From: an uncultured Porticoccus sp.
Lineage (GTDB): Bacteria; Pseudomonadota; Gammaproteobacteria; Pseudomonadales; Porticoccaceae
Assembly: GCA_950063125.1 (NCBI GenBank)
Contig: CATLZI010000156.1
Span: 1 to 5,442, forward strand
DNA length: 5,442 nucleotides
Direction of reading: 5' to 3'
Part shown: piece by piece, positions 1 through 5,442 of the stretch
How positions within the stretch are numbered: the first letter of the stretch is position 1
How the letters are laid out: every line of letters begins with the position of its first letter
Notes under the pieces: generated by a model
What the model was told of the DNA's origin: nothing
The model's input: only the letters and a program-made list of their open reading frames with translations
The model's database searches: none
Made by a program: the position numbers and the translations under genes

Positions 1-492
1 GGATTCACAGATTACTTCGGGCCCGACCGGATTATTTTTCAGGGTCACCGAGGCCGGGACCATTGAGCTGAGACGGGTATTGAGGGCTTCGAGTTCAGGC
101 TTGCAGAGCTCTGATACCCGAAACACCATTGTATCCAGTGCAATAATTTCTTCGAGCTGTTCGTTCTCCACCACTTCCAGCCCTTCGGGCTCCTGACTGG
201 GTAATTCCGGATCCTGGTACTGGCCCAGTTGTTGAAAGCTCTGGGTGAGCACACCAAAAAAGTTGTGCTCGATATTTTTTCGTTCCATCCGGATCAGACG
301 CATCGCATCAAAATACATGGTTTGCTGGCGATTGTTGTCCGCGCGATCGGCGAGATCAAAAAAAGTGTCATCCACCTGATCAAACATATTGTTCAGGCGG
401 GAAGAGAGGAACGTATGGATACGCCCCTTGAGTGCCAGCAATGGCCGAGGCAGCCGAAACAAAGCTACTGATAGCTTATCTACATCTGTCAC
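1..492 (-). CDS. DUF1631 family protein, gene B (N-terminal part, cut by left edge)
   Basis: The minus strand is open from a GTG at 492 to the left edge (164 codons, no stop), so the C-terminal part lies outside the window. The product is a clear paralog of the neighbouring complete DUF1631 protein. By hand alignment of the segment beginning FDQVDDTFFDLADRA (from about residue 38), 36 of 54 residues are identical, including the shared core YFDAMRLIR. Further on, VVENEQLEEIIALDTMV and NNPVGPEVICES match LVENEDLEEMIAMDSMV and NNPLGPEIICES of gene A. The N-terminal 37 residues align weakly but without gaps for the last 25 or so. The GTG start is chosen because an in-frame TAG lies seven codons upstream of it (eighth codon back from GTG counting inclusively is close to this), and AGAGGG sits five bases before the GTG; the next in-frame ATG falls inside the conserved region. 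Function is unknown; the protein is predicted cytoplasmic, with no signal peptide or membrane segment visible in this part. Whether the missing part is intact cannot be judged. Confidence 0.87.
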   Translation of the reverse strand, partial: MTDVDKLSVALFRLPRPLLALKGRIHTFLSSRLNNMFDQVDDTFFDLADRADNNRQQTMYFDAMRLIRMERKNIEHNFFGVLTQSFQQLGQYQDPELPSQEPEGLEVVENEQLEEIIALDTMVFRVSELCKPELEALNTRLSSMVPASVTLKNNPVGPEVICES

Positions 493-497
493 TTCCG

Positions 498-503
498 CCC
501 TCT
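498..503 (-). promoter_or_regulatory. Ribosome binding site of DUF1631 gene B
   Basis: The minus strand reads AGAGGG, then five bases (CGGAA), then the GTG start. The spacing and purine-rich sequence support GTG as the true start of gene B. The A and G at the left end of this motif belong to an in-frame TAG, which blocks any longer reading frame. Confidence 0.6.
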
Positions 504-661
504 ATTCCAGAACAACCAGTTGCTGATCATAACTTACCTGCACACTTGAGTCCCAGATTGTCCTGGAAGAATAGCTTAACAACGGGAAACAACAACAGTG
601 TCCAGCCATCGAACAGGCCGGCTATGTCACCAACTGTTCATTTGCCGCAGAAGAGGGCACC

Positions 662-692
662 AGAAAAATGTGTGCAGGCCCTAGTGGGCCTG
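662..692 (-). terminator. Candidate intrinsic terminator overlapping the gene A stop codon
   Basis: On the minus strand a perfect 7-base stem CAGGCCC / GGGCCTG with loop ACTA (692-675) is followed by CACACA and a run of five T (668-664). The TAG stop of gene A sits at the loop and the second arm. The GC-rich stem and T-run are as expected of a Rho-independent terminator, but the T-run begins six bases after the stem, so termination may be weak. If it works, it would separate gene A from gene B transcription or attenuate readthrough. The 493-680 spacer holds no other gene that I can support, and no convincing sigma-70 promoter for gene B. Confidence 0.4.
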
Positions 693-2951
693 ACGGCTGG
701 TTCGAATATCTTTTATGACACGCTCCAGGGTATTGTCAAACAAGTGTGAGTTATCCAACACAACCAGATTTTTGTTTTGTATGCTGATAGCGGTCCGGTT
801 GCGGTTCATCTCGGCAACCTTGGTACCCTGGCGGTTCACAAAAATATAGATACCGGGGGGGGATATGACCCCAGCCACCTTGCAGCGCTTGTTCGAAGAA
901 GTTTGATCCAGAAAATCAACCCAGGCGCCGCGGCAGAGAGAATTGAGCGCCTTCAGAGACTCTTCATCAGGGTTTGCCGCCTCATCACTCTCGGTGACAG
1001 CGTCTTCCTCCAGTTTGCGATGCCCGGGCATGTCCGTTTTAATTTTCCTGATAACCACTGTTTCATGTGGTTTATTGGAAACAACGATTGTCTGAACTTT
1101 CGGCTCTGCGGCCTCTTTCGCCTGGCCGGGCGAGTCCTGAGCGGTCGATTCTGCCTGGCCAACACTTTCCTCGGGCTTCTCATTTTCAGCGTTATTGCGA
1201 TAAAAGTATTCCTCGAGCCTGATTATCAGCCGCCCCAGATCGTAGGATTCATAAGCGATATCTTCGAGGTGCTCCTGAATGGCTGCCAATAGCGACTTGA
1301 CATCGTCAGCACTCACCTCGCCGTCATCTGCATGCGCCAGCACCCGGTCCAGTATTTCAACTGCAGCTTCCCACTGCTCAGGCGACGATTCAGCCCGCAG
1401 ACAGGCCATGAACATGACCCGACACCAAGCCTTCTCGGCAAAATGTACCAACAGTCGGGGGAAAGACTTGCCCTGCATGCGCTCATTCAGGGTCTTGTCG
1501 ACCAATTGATGTGCCTGGTTGACCTTTTCGGATGCCGCAGCTTTCTCTATAACGCGCTGCTCCATCATGAGGGCCTTGCGCCGTTCCTTTTCTGTCAGCT
1601 GGATAAAGTCGAGCAGCAACTGTTTAAGGTCTTCCGTACCCATGGTTTCTTCTGCCGAAAGCTTTTGAGCGATTTCGGAGATAGCTCTACCCACAGGATC
1701 GCTATTGATATCCACATCCTCGGGAAACCCTATGGCAACCTGAGTTATCTCATTGATCAACCTTCTTGCAGGGTGTTTCTCCTTATCAAAGAAACTGGGG
1801 TCCTGAAGCACAATTCGCAAAAGTGGTAATTCGAGCTTCCGCAACTCACGGGAAAATCCGCCCGAAATATGATTTTCACTGCGCATTCTCGAGAAGAGCT
1901 GATCCAACAGGCTGACCACACTGTAGTCCTGACGCCCCAGACCCGGACCGCCCTGCTGCTGGAGTCGCTCCTCAATCAGACCAAGCAGCCCCCCTTCGCT
2001 GTGGCTGCTCTCGCCCCACTCACGCTGCAGACCGGAAACGAGGGAAACCAGCTGATCCTGGCTGATGGATGCGCCAGGCGCCGAAGTGTAACCATAATCC
2101 GGCTGCCCCAGAAACTCCTGCAATTGAGAAATAAGCTGGCTGTGGCCGCCGGCTCTCTCAGCGCCATGTTTTGCAAAGGCAGGATTCCCCTCGTGATAAT
2201 CCAGTTTTTTTGCCGTACCACCAACCTGAGCAGGTTGACTGGAATTGATCGCTTTTTTTGCCTGCTGTTTTTCCAGGTCAGGCAAGACACCGAACTTACG
2301 TAGCAACCGGTTACCTTCAATCAATAGAGGCCCGACAGCATCCATGACATGCCGGTCAATCAGTTTAAGCAACACCAGTTTTGAGCGAATGCCTATTTCC
2401 AGCTCCAGCAACGTCTGCCGCAGTGATTCACAGATAATTTCCGGCCCAAGGGGGTTGTTAATTGCGGTGACGTCACTGGGCACAATCGAATTGATACGCA
2501 TCACCAACAGCTTGAGATCGTATTTATGGCGCTTCGCAACTTTGGAAACCATGCTATCCATGGCTATCATTTCTTCGAGATCTTCGTTTTCTACCAGTGT
2601 GAGGCCCGCCGGGCTCTCCGTTGCGACTGCCCTCTGGCTGGCCCCCCGATACCCCCGGTTGCCAAGTCGTTGAAACGAATTGTCGATGGCCTGTGAAAAT
2701 TTATGCTCAATGGATTTTCGTTGCAGACGAATCAACCGCATGGCATCGAAGTACGTTGCCTGTTCACCGTTACTTGCCGCCCGATCGGCAAGATCGAAAA
2801 ACGTATCATCCACATGGTCAAAAACTTCAGCCAACCGCTGATCCAAAACGACTTTTGCGTGATCTCTCAACTGGCGAAGCGACTCAGGCATTTCGAAGCC
2901 TCGGCCCTTCATTTTTTCAGCCTCAACTAATTTCAAACGTTCGTTCATCAT
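681..2951 (-). CDS. DUF1631 family protein, gene A (complete, 756 residues)
   Basis: This is a full-length DUF1631 protein of unknown function, predicted cytoplasmic and mostly helical. Recognisable blocks are VDDTFFDLADRA (about 47-58) with YFDAMRLIRLQRKSIE (67-82), NNPLGPEIICESL (165-177), LPLLRIVLQDPSFF (375-388) followed by HPARRLINEI (393-402), and a helical stretch near 500-514. Residues about 586-664 form an acidic, Glu/Ala/Ser-rich linker. The last ~90 residues are beta-rich, with GAWVDF (675-680), KRCKVAGV (688-695) and IYIFVNR (701-707), ending in a helix LFDNTLERVIKDI. That tail resembles a small beta-barrel domain, but I do not see the paired-arginine and D/NxSxxG signature of a canonical PilZ domain. 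No signal peptide or membrane segment is visible. The start is uncertain: two ATG codons stand in tandem at 2951 and 2948 with only a weak AGG upstream, while Met14 (2912) has GAGG eight bases before it. The gene is divergent from nadC, an arrangement I recall from Pseudomonas, and is followed by paralog gene B. Confidence 0.88.
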   Translation of the reverse strand: MMNERLKLVEAEKMKGRGFEMPESLRQLRDHAKVVLDQRLAEVFDHVDDTFFDLADRAASNGEQATYFDAMRLIRLQRKSIEHKFSQAIDNSFQRLGNRGYRGASQRAVATESPAGLTLVENEDLEEMIAMDSMVSKVAKRHKYDLKLLVMRINSIVPSDVTAINNPLGPEIICESLRQTLLELEIGIRSKLVLLKLIDRHVMDAVGPLLIEGNRLLRKFGVLPDLEKQQAKKAINSSQPAQVGGTAKKLDYHEGNPAFAKHGAERAGGHSQLISQLQEFLGQPDYGYTSAPGASISQDQLVSLVSGLQREWGESSHSEGGLLGLIEERLQQQGGPGLGRQDYSVVSLLDQLFSRMRSENHISGGFSRELRKLELPLLRIVLQDPSFFDKEKHPARRLINEITQVAIGFPEDVDINSDPVGRAISEIAQKLSAEETMGTEDLKQLLLDFIQLTEKERRKALMMEQRVIEKAAASEKVNQAHQLVDKTLNERMQGKSFPRLLVHFAEKAWCRVMFMACLRAESSPEQWEAAVEILDRVLAHADDGEVSADDVKSLLAAIQEHLEDIAYESYDLGRLIIRLEEYFYRNNAENEKPEESVGQAESTAQDSPGQAKEAAEPKVQTIVVSNKPHETVVIRKIKTDMPGHRKLEEDAVTESDEAANPDEESLKALNSLCRGAWVDFLDQTSSNKRCKVAGVISPPGIYIFVNRQGTKVAEMNRNRTAISIQNKNLVVLDNSHLFDNTLERVIKDIRTSRQAH

Positions 2952-2968
2952 TGTGTGGCCTGCTCGGA

Positions 2969-2997
2969 GATAAATCCTATAAGACGAAGATGGTCAA
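2969..2997 (-). promoter_or_regulatory. Candidate sigma-70 promoter of DUF1631 gene A
   Basis: On the minus strand TTGACC (2997-2992, five of six matches to the -35 consensus) is separated by 17 bases from TTTATC (2974-2969, three of six matches to the -10 consensus). Transcription would begin near 2962, only about 11 bases before the first ATG at 2951 but about 50 bases before the alternative start at 2912, which has the better ribosome binding site. The -10 box is poor, so this is a candidate only. Confidence 0.3.
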
Positions 2998-3017
2998 CTA
3001 TTGACTCGGATTATAGG
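2976..3017. repeat. Nested inverted repeats in the DUF1631-nadC intergenic region (possible operator)
   Basis: An outer perfect 7-base inverted repeat, CCTATAA (2976-2982) and TTATAGG (3011-3017), encloses an inner palindrome GTCAACTATTGAC (2993-3005: five-base arms, three-base spacer). The two are nearly but not exactly centred on each other. The left outer arm lies between the candidate -35 and -10 of gene A, and one inner arm is most of its -35. This could be a regulator binding site or just divergent TTGAC-like -35 boxes back to back. The rest of 2952-3209 holds no gene that I can support and no strong promoter for nadC. Confidence 0.3.
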
Positions 3018-3209
3018 TTCGTTACCCAGCACCCGAGATAAGTGAAACACCAACCAGTTCCCAAAACTGACCTGCCGATTCTGACTTTGCCCAAAAACGA
3101 GATACAGATCACACTTGTCGCCACCAATAACTGCGGCAACTTAATCAGCCCCAGTCTATTCCCCCATAAACGACTGTTGTAATATGCCCGGATCGCAGCT
3201 GGATACCCT

Positions 3210-4064
3210 ATGTCAAAGAATTTGCCTGAAAACCATATCTCCACCTCCGTCAAGCAAGCCCTCGCAGAAGATATCGGCGAAGGGGATATTACTGCCCTCC
3301 TGATTCCAGAAGAAAACACTGCCGAGGCCAGCGTCATTACCCGCGAACAGGCGGTGGTATGCGGAACAGCCTGGGTGGATGAAGTGTTCGCCCAGCTGGA
3401 CCCCGCCGTCAGGATCGAATGGCGGGTTCGCGACGGCGACGAGGTGAAACCGGGGGATATTCTCCTGACCCTCTCCGGGCCGGCACGCAGCCTGCTGACC
3501 GGCGAGCGCACCGCACTTAACTTTCTGCAAACCCTCTCCGGTACCGCCACCATTGCACGGCAGTTTGCGGCACTGGTAAAAGGGACGACCATTCAGATTC
3601 TCGATACCCGCAAGACCATCCCCGGCCTGCGTCTGGCGCAAAAATACGCGGTGACCGTGGGCGGTTGCCACAATCACCGCATCGGACTGTACGACGCTTT
3701 TCTGATCAAGGAAAATCACATTGCTGCCTGTGGCGGTATCGCCGCCGCAGTCACCAAGGCACGCGAAATCGCCCCTGACAAACCCGTCGAGGTGGAAGTA
3801 GAGAGTCTGGAGGAGTTTCAGCAGGCACTGCAGGCCGGAGCCGACATTATCATGCTGGACAATTTCGATGAAAAACAGATCCGCGAAGCCATCGCCATGA
3901 ACCGGGGGGCCGCCAGACTGGAAGTATCCGGAAACCTAGAAGTGAACAACCTCGCTGCGAAAGCTATCGAGGGAATCGATTACCTGTCATCCGGCAGCCT
4001 GACGAAGCACTGCCGGGCCATTGACCTGTCGATGCGGATACAGTTGAAAAATCTGCCGGACTAA
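3210..4064 (+). CDS. nadC: Nicotinate-nucleotide pyrophosphorylase (quinolinate phosphoribosyltransferase)
   Basis: NadC converts quinolinate and phosphoribosyl pyrophosphate to nicotinate mononucleotide, CO2 and pyrophosphate in de novo NAD synthesis in the cytoplasm. The 284-residue length is normal. The N-terminal domain shows [18 protein letters not shown] (17-34) and [15 protein letters not shown] (76-90). The segment [14 protein letters not shown] (98-111) carries the Arg contributed to the partner active site. The barrel domain has [12 protein letters not shown] (130-141), the hallmark [20 protein letters not shown] (151-170), [11 protein letters not shown] (193-203), IIMLDNFD (213-220) and the phosphate-binding LSSGSLTK (259-266). 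The expected catalytic and substrate residues (Arg100, Arg134, Lys135, His156, Arg157, Lys167, Glu196, Asp217 by family comparison) are all present, so the enzyme should be active, normally as a dimer or higher oligomer. The ATG at 3210 fits the usual family N-terminus, but its ribosome binding site is weak (GGA about six bases upstream). The gene is divergent from DUF1631 gene A, and its stop overlaps that of the convergent inositol phosphate synthase. Confidence 0.97.
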   Translation: MSKNLPENHISTSVKQALAEDIGEGDITALLIPEENTAEASVITREQAVVCGTAWVDEVFAQLDPAVRIEWRVRDGDEVKPGDILLTLSGPARSLLTGERTALNFLQTLSGTATIARQFAALVKGTTIQILDTRKTIPGLRLAQKYAVTVGGCHNHRIGLYDAFLIKENHIAACGGIAAAVTKAREIAPDKPVEVEVESLEEFQQALQAGADIIMLDNFDEKQIREAIAMNRGAARLEVSGNLEVNNLAAKAIEGIDYLSSGSLTKHCRAIDLSMRIQLKNLPD

Positions 4065-5155
4065 ACCCACTCGGCCATCAGCGCAGCATAGGACTCATCG
4101 TCCGGAATCTGGCGCGGTGGATGCTTGCAGAAGAACGCCGAGGGAATGTCCACAGCCCCACTGATGCCGCGCTCCAGCGCCAGCTTCGCACAGCGAAGGG
4201 TATCAATGGCCACCCCGGCGGAATTTGGCGAATCCTCCACCGACAGCCGCAGCTCAATATTCATCGGCACATCACCGAACAATTTGCCCTCCATGCGGAT
4301 AAAGCAGACCTTGTTGTCATTCTGCCAGGGCACATAATCACTCGGCCCCACGTGAATATTCTCATCGGCCAGCCGCTGGGGAATGGCGCTTTGCACCGCT
4401 TCAGTCTTGGACTCTTTCTTGGAGGCCAGGCGGTCACGATTCAGCATATTCAGAAAATCCGTGTTGCCACCAGTATTCAACTGGTAGGTCCGCTCCAGTT
4501 TCACGCCGCGATTTTTAAACAGGTTACCCAGCGTGCGGTGAAGAATCGTCGCCCCCAACTGCGCCTTGATATCATCGCCGATAATCGGCAGGTTCTTTGC
4601 CTTGAAGCGGGCCGCCCAATCGGGATTGCTGGCAATGAATACCGGGATATTGTTAACAAAGGCACAACCGGCCTCCAGGGCACACTCCGCATAAAATTCT
4701 GTGGCTTTCTGGGAGCCCACCGGCAGATAGTTCATCACCACATCCACCGCTGCATCCTTTAACTGCGCCACCACATCAGCCAGACTCGGCTGGAGCTCCG
4801 ATCCGGGCAGGAAAGTGCGGTCATCACCGTAGCCCGCCATGTGCTCGGAATAGCCATCCAGCACATTGCCCATGGAAACCGTGACACCACAGGGCGGGAC
4901 ATCCGGACAAAACACTGTGGTGCAGTTGGGCAGTGAAAAAATCGCCTCGTTGACATCCCGGCCCACTTTTCGTTTATCAATATCAAAGGCCGCCACTACC
5001 TCAATGTCTTCCGGCCGGTAACCGCCCAGCTCGTAATTCAGCAAACCGATTGAATCCTGCACCCCGCGCAAACGGTAGTGGTAAATTCCCTGAATCAGCG
5101 AGCTGGCACAGTTGCCCACACCCACCACAGCTATTCTTATTTTCTTTCTTTCCAC
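4061..5155 (-). CDS. ino1: Inositol-3-phosphate synthase (myo-inositol-1-phosphate synthase)
   Basis: The enzyme isomerises glucose 6-phosphate to 1D-myo-inositol 3-phosphate, using NAD+ catalytically, the committed step to inositol. The 364-residue protein is of the short prokaryotic type, close in length and motifs to the actinobacterial enzyme and lacking the extra segments of the ~500-residue eukaryotic form. Visible are the Rossmann loop [13 protein letters not shown] (11-23), [12 protein letters not shown] (54-65), MNYLPVGS (141-148), [11 protein letters not shown] (166-176), [15 protein letters not shown] (193-207) with the expected catalytic Lys197, [14 protein letters not shown] (225-238), [10 protein letters not shown] (245-254), [10 protein letters not shown] (268-277), LFGDVP (292-297) and DSPNSAG (308-314). 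All the key blocks are intact. The start is a GTG with AAGGAG five bases upstream. The gene lies 31 bases after a gtrA-like gene and is probably co-transcribed with it. Its TAG stop overlaps the nadC TAA. The inositol product is presumably used for a lipid, glycoconjugate or solute, but nothing here shows which. The symbol ino1 follows the actinobacterial name. Confidence 0.94.
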   Translation of the reverse strand: MERKKIRIAVVGVGNCASSLIQGIYHYRLRGVQDSIGLLNYELGGYRPEDIEVVAAFDIDKRKVGRDVNEAIFSLPNCTTVFCPDVPPCGVTVSMGNVLDGYSEHMAGYGDDRTFLPGSELQPSLADVVAQLKDAAVDVVMNYLPVGSQKATEFYAECALEAGCAFVNNIPVFIASNPDWAARFKAKNLPIIGDDIKAQLGATILHRTLGNLFKNRGVKLERTYQLNTGGNTDFLNMLNRDRLASKKESKTEAVQSAIPQRLADENIHVGPSDYVPWQNDNKVCFIRMEGKLFGDVPMNIELRLSVEDSPNSAGVAIDTLRCAKLALERGISGAVDIPSAFFCKHPPRQIPDDESYAALMAEWV

Positions 5156-5160
5156 TTCGG

Positions 5161-5166
5161 CTCCTT
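5161..5166 (-). promoter_or_regulatory. Ribosome binding site of inositol-3-phosphate synthase
   Basis: The minus strand reads AAGGAG, five bases (CCGAA), then GTG at 5155. This strong Shine-Dalgarno match fixes the GTG start, which also gives the Rossmann loop its usual position about ten residues from the N-terminus. The 31-base gap to the upstream gtrA-like stop shows no hairpin, consistent with co-transcription. Confidence 0.75.
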
Positions 5167-5186
5167 AAACATAAAAACAGCAAACA

Positions 5187-5442
5187 CTAATCGTCGCTGA
5201 CAAACCTGCCAGAGGTCACAAATACTACCCGCCGGTGCAGCGGATAATTAATGGCCAATGCCACCGCAGTCGCCACCAATATCCTCGCCAGCAAATAATC
5301 CAGCGCAAAATAGGCCACCAGCGACAACACCCCAACAACATTGGCTGCAGCGGCAATCAGACAAACCAACATATAGCTATAGATCTGCCAGCCAATACCC
5401 TCCCGGTGGGCTTTGAAACTCCAGCGGCGGTTAAGAAAAAAG
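5187..5442 (-). CDS. GtrA-like membrane protein (C-terminal part, cut by right edge)
   Basis: The minus strand is open from the right edge to a TAG at 5189-5187; the first whole codon is at 5441, giving 84 residues. The fragment begins FFLNRRWSF, the characteristic motif following the second membrane helix of GtrA proteins (Asn, Arg, Trp and Phe in the usual spacing). Then come two hydrophobic segments, roughly residues 20-47 (including MLVCLIAAAANVVGVLSLVA) and 52-66 (ARILVATAVALAINY), and a second copy of the motif, NYPLHRRVVF, as expected from the internal repeat of this four-helix family. GtrA proteins are thought to move polyprenyl-phosphate-linked sugars across the inner membrane or assist in that. 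The short tail (TSGRFVSDD) is hydrophilic. An internal ATG at 5372 is not the start, since the frame and family motif continue upstream. It is the first gene seen of a unit with inositol-3-phosphate synthase; the missing half is beyond the window. Confidence 0.83.
   Translation of the reverse strand, partial: FFLNRRWSFKAHREGIGWQIYSYMLVCLIAAAANVVGVLSLVAYFALDYLLARILVATAVALAINYPLHRRVVFVTSGRFVSDD

Noticed and set aside
1..492. Gene B as a truncated pseudogene remnant of gene A
   Set aside because: The frame is open to the window edge, has its own good ribosome binding site and GTG start, and differs from gene A mostly by substitutions that keep the conserved core. Nothing here indicates decay.
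229..749. Two overlapping plus-strand open frames (80 and 105 codons)
   Set aside because: The first is antisense to the conserved DUF1631 gene B start, and the second spans the gene B start, the spacer and the gene A stop. Neither has a recognisable domain.
681..957. Canonical cyclic di-GMP-binding PilZ domain at the C-terminus of gene A
   Set aside because: The paired-arginine and D/NxSxxG motifs are not visible, so only a general barrel-like resemblance is reported.
3024..3029. A nadC promoter using TTGACT at 3001-3006 as -35
   Set aside because: At 15-18 base spacing no acceptable -10 box is present (the sequence is C-rich), so only the half of the palindrome is noted.
3011..3592. Minus-strand open frame of 193 codons over the nadC 5' half and its upstream region
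   Set aside because: It is antisense to the clearly coding, motif-rich nadC, shows no recognisable domain, and its composition is what a mirrored GC-rich gene gives.
4121..4762. Plus-strand open frame of 213 codons antisense to inositol-3-phosphate synthase
   Set aside because: The opposite strand encodes an intact, well-conserved enzyme through the whole interval; the plus-strand translation shows no family resemblance.

Overview
This window looks like chromosomal DNA of a gammaproteobacterium, probably from a Pseudomonas-related or marine Cellvibrio/Microbulbifer-like group. The main reason is that a DUF1631 gene stands divergently next to nadC, a neighbourhood I recall from Pseudomonas (a DUF1631 protein beside nadC, near the pil genes). 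Base composition is moderate to slightly GC-rich and I see no mobile-element genes, tRNAs, rRNAs or CRISPR repeats. The genus cannot be fixed from this window.

Layout. (1) Bases 1-492, minus strand: the first 164 codons of a second DUF1631-family gene ('gene B'), running off the left edge. It starts at a GTG preceded by a good ribosome binding site. (2) Bases 681-2951, minus strand: a complete 756-residue DUF1631 protein ('gene A'). Gene A lies upstream of gene B in the same direction, so the two are tandem paralogs separated by 188 bases. A hairpin with a T-run behind it spans the gene A stop codon. (3) Bases 2952-3209: a divergent intergenic region with a candidate gene A promoter and two nested inverted repeats. 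(4) Bases 3210-4064, plus strand: nadC, quinolinate phosphoribosyltransferase, for NAD synthesis. (5) Bases 4061-5155, minus strand: a 364-residue inositol-3-phosphate synthase, tail to tail with nadC, the stop codons overlapping. (6) Bases 5187-5442, minus strand: the C-terminal part of a GtrA-family membrane protein, cut by the right edge and 31 bases upstream of the inositol phosphate synthase.

How they fit together. nadC is housekeeping metabolism. The gtrA-like gene and the inositol-3-phosphate synthase form a likely two-gene (or longer) transcription unit. Inositol phosphate synthesis next to a GtrA-type membrane protein suggests an inositol-containing lipid or glycoconjugate, but the lipid-forming enzymes would have to lie beyond the right edge. 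The DUF1631 pair has no established function that I know of. The most interesting points are the tandem DUF1631 duplication, the inositol/GtrA unit in what looks like a gammaproteobacterium, and the nested palindromes at the gene A promoter. I do not see clear evidence of a wholly new system in this window.
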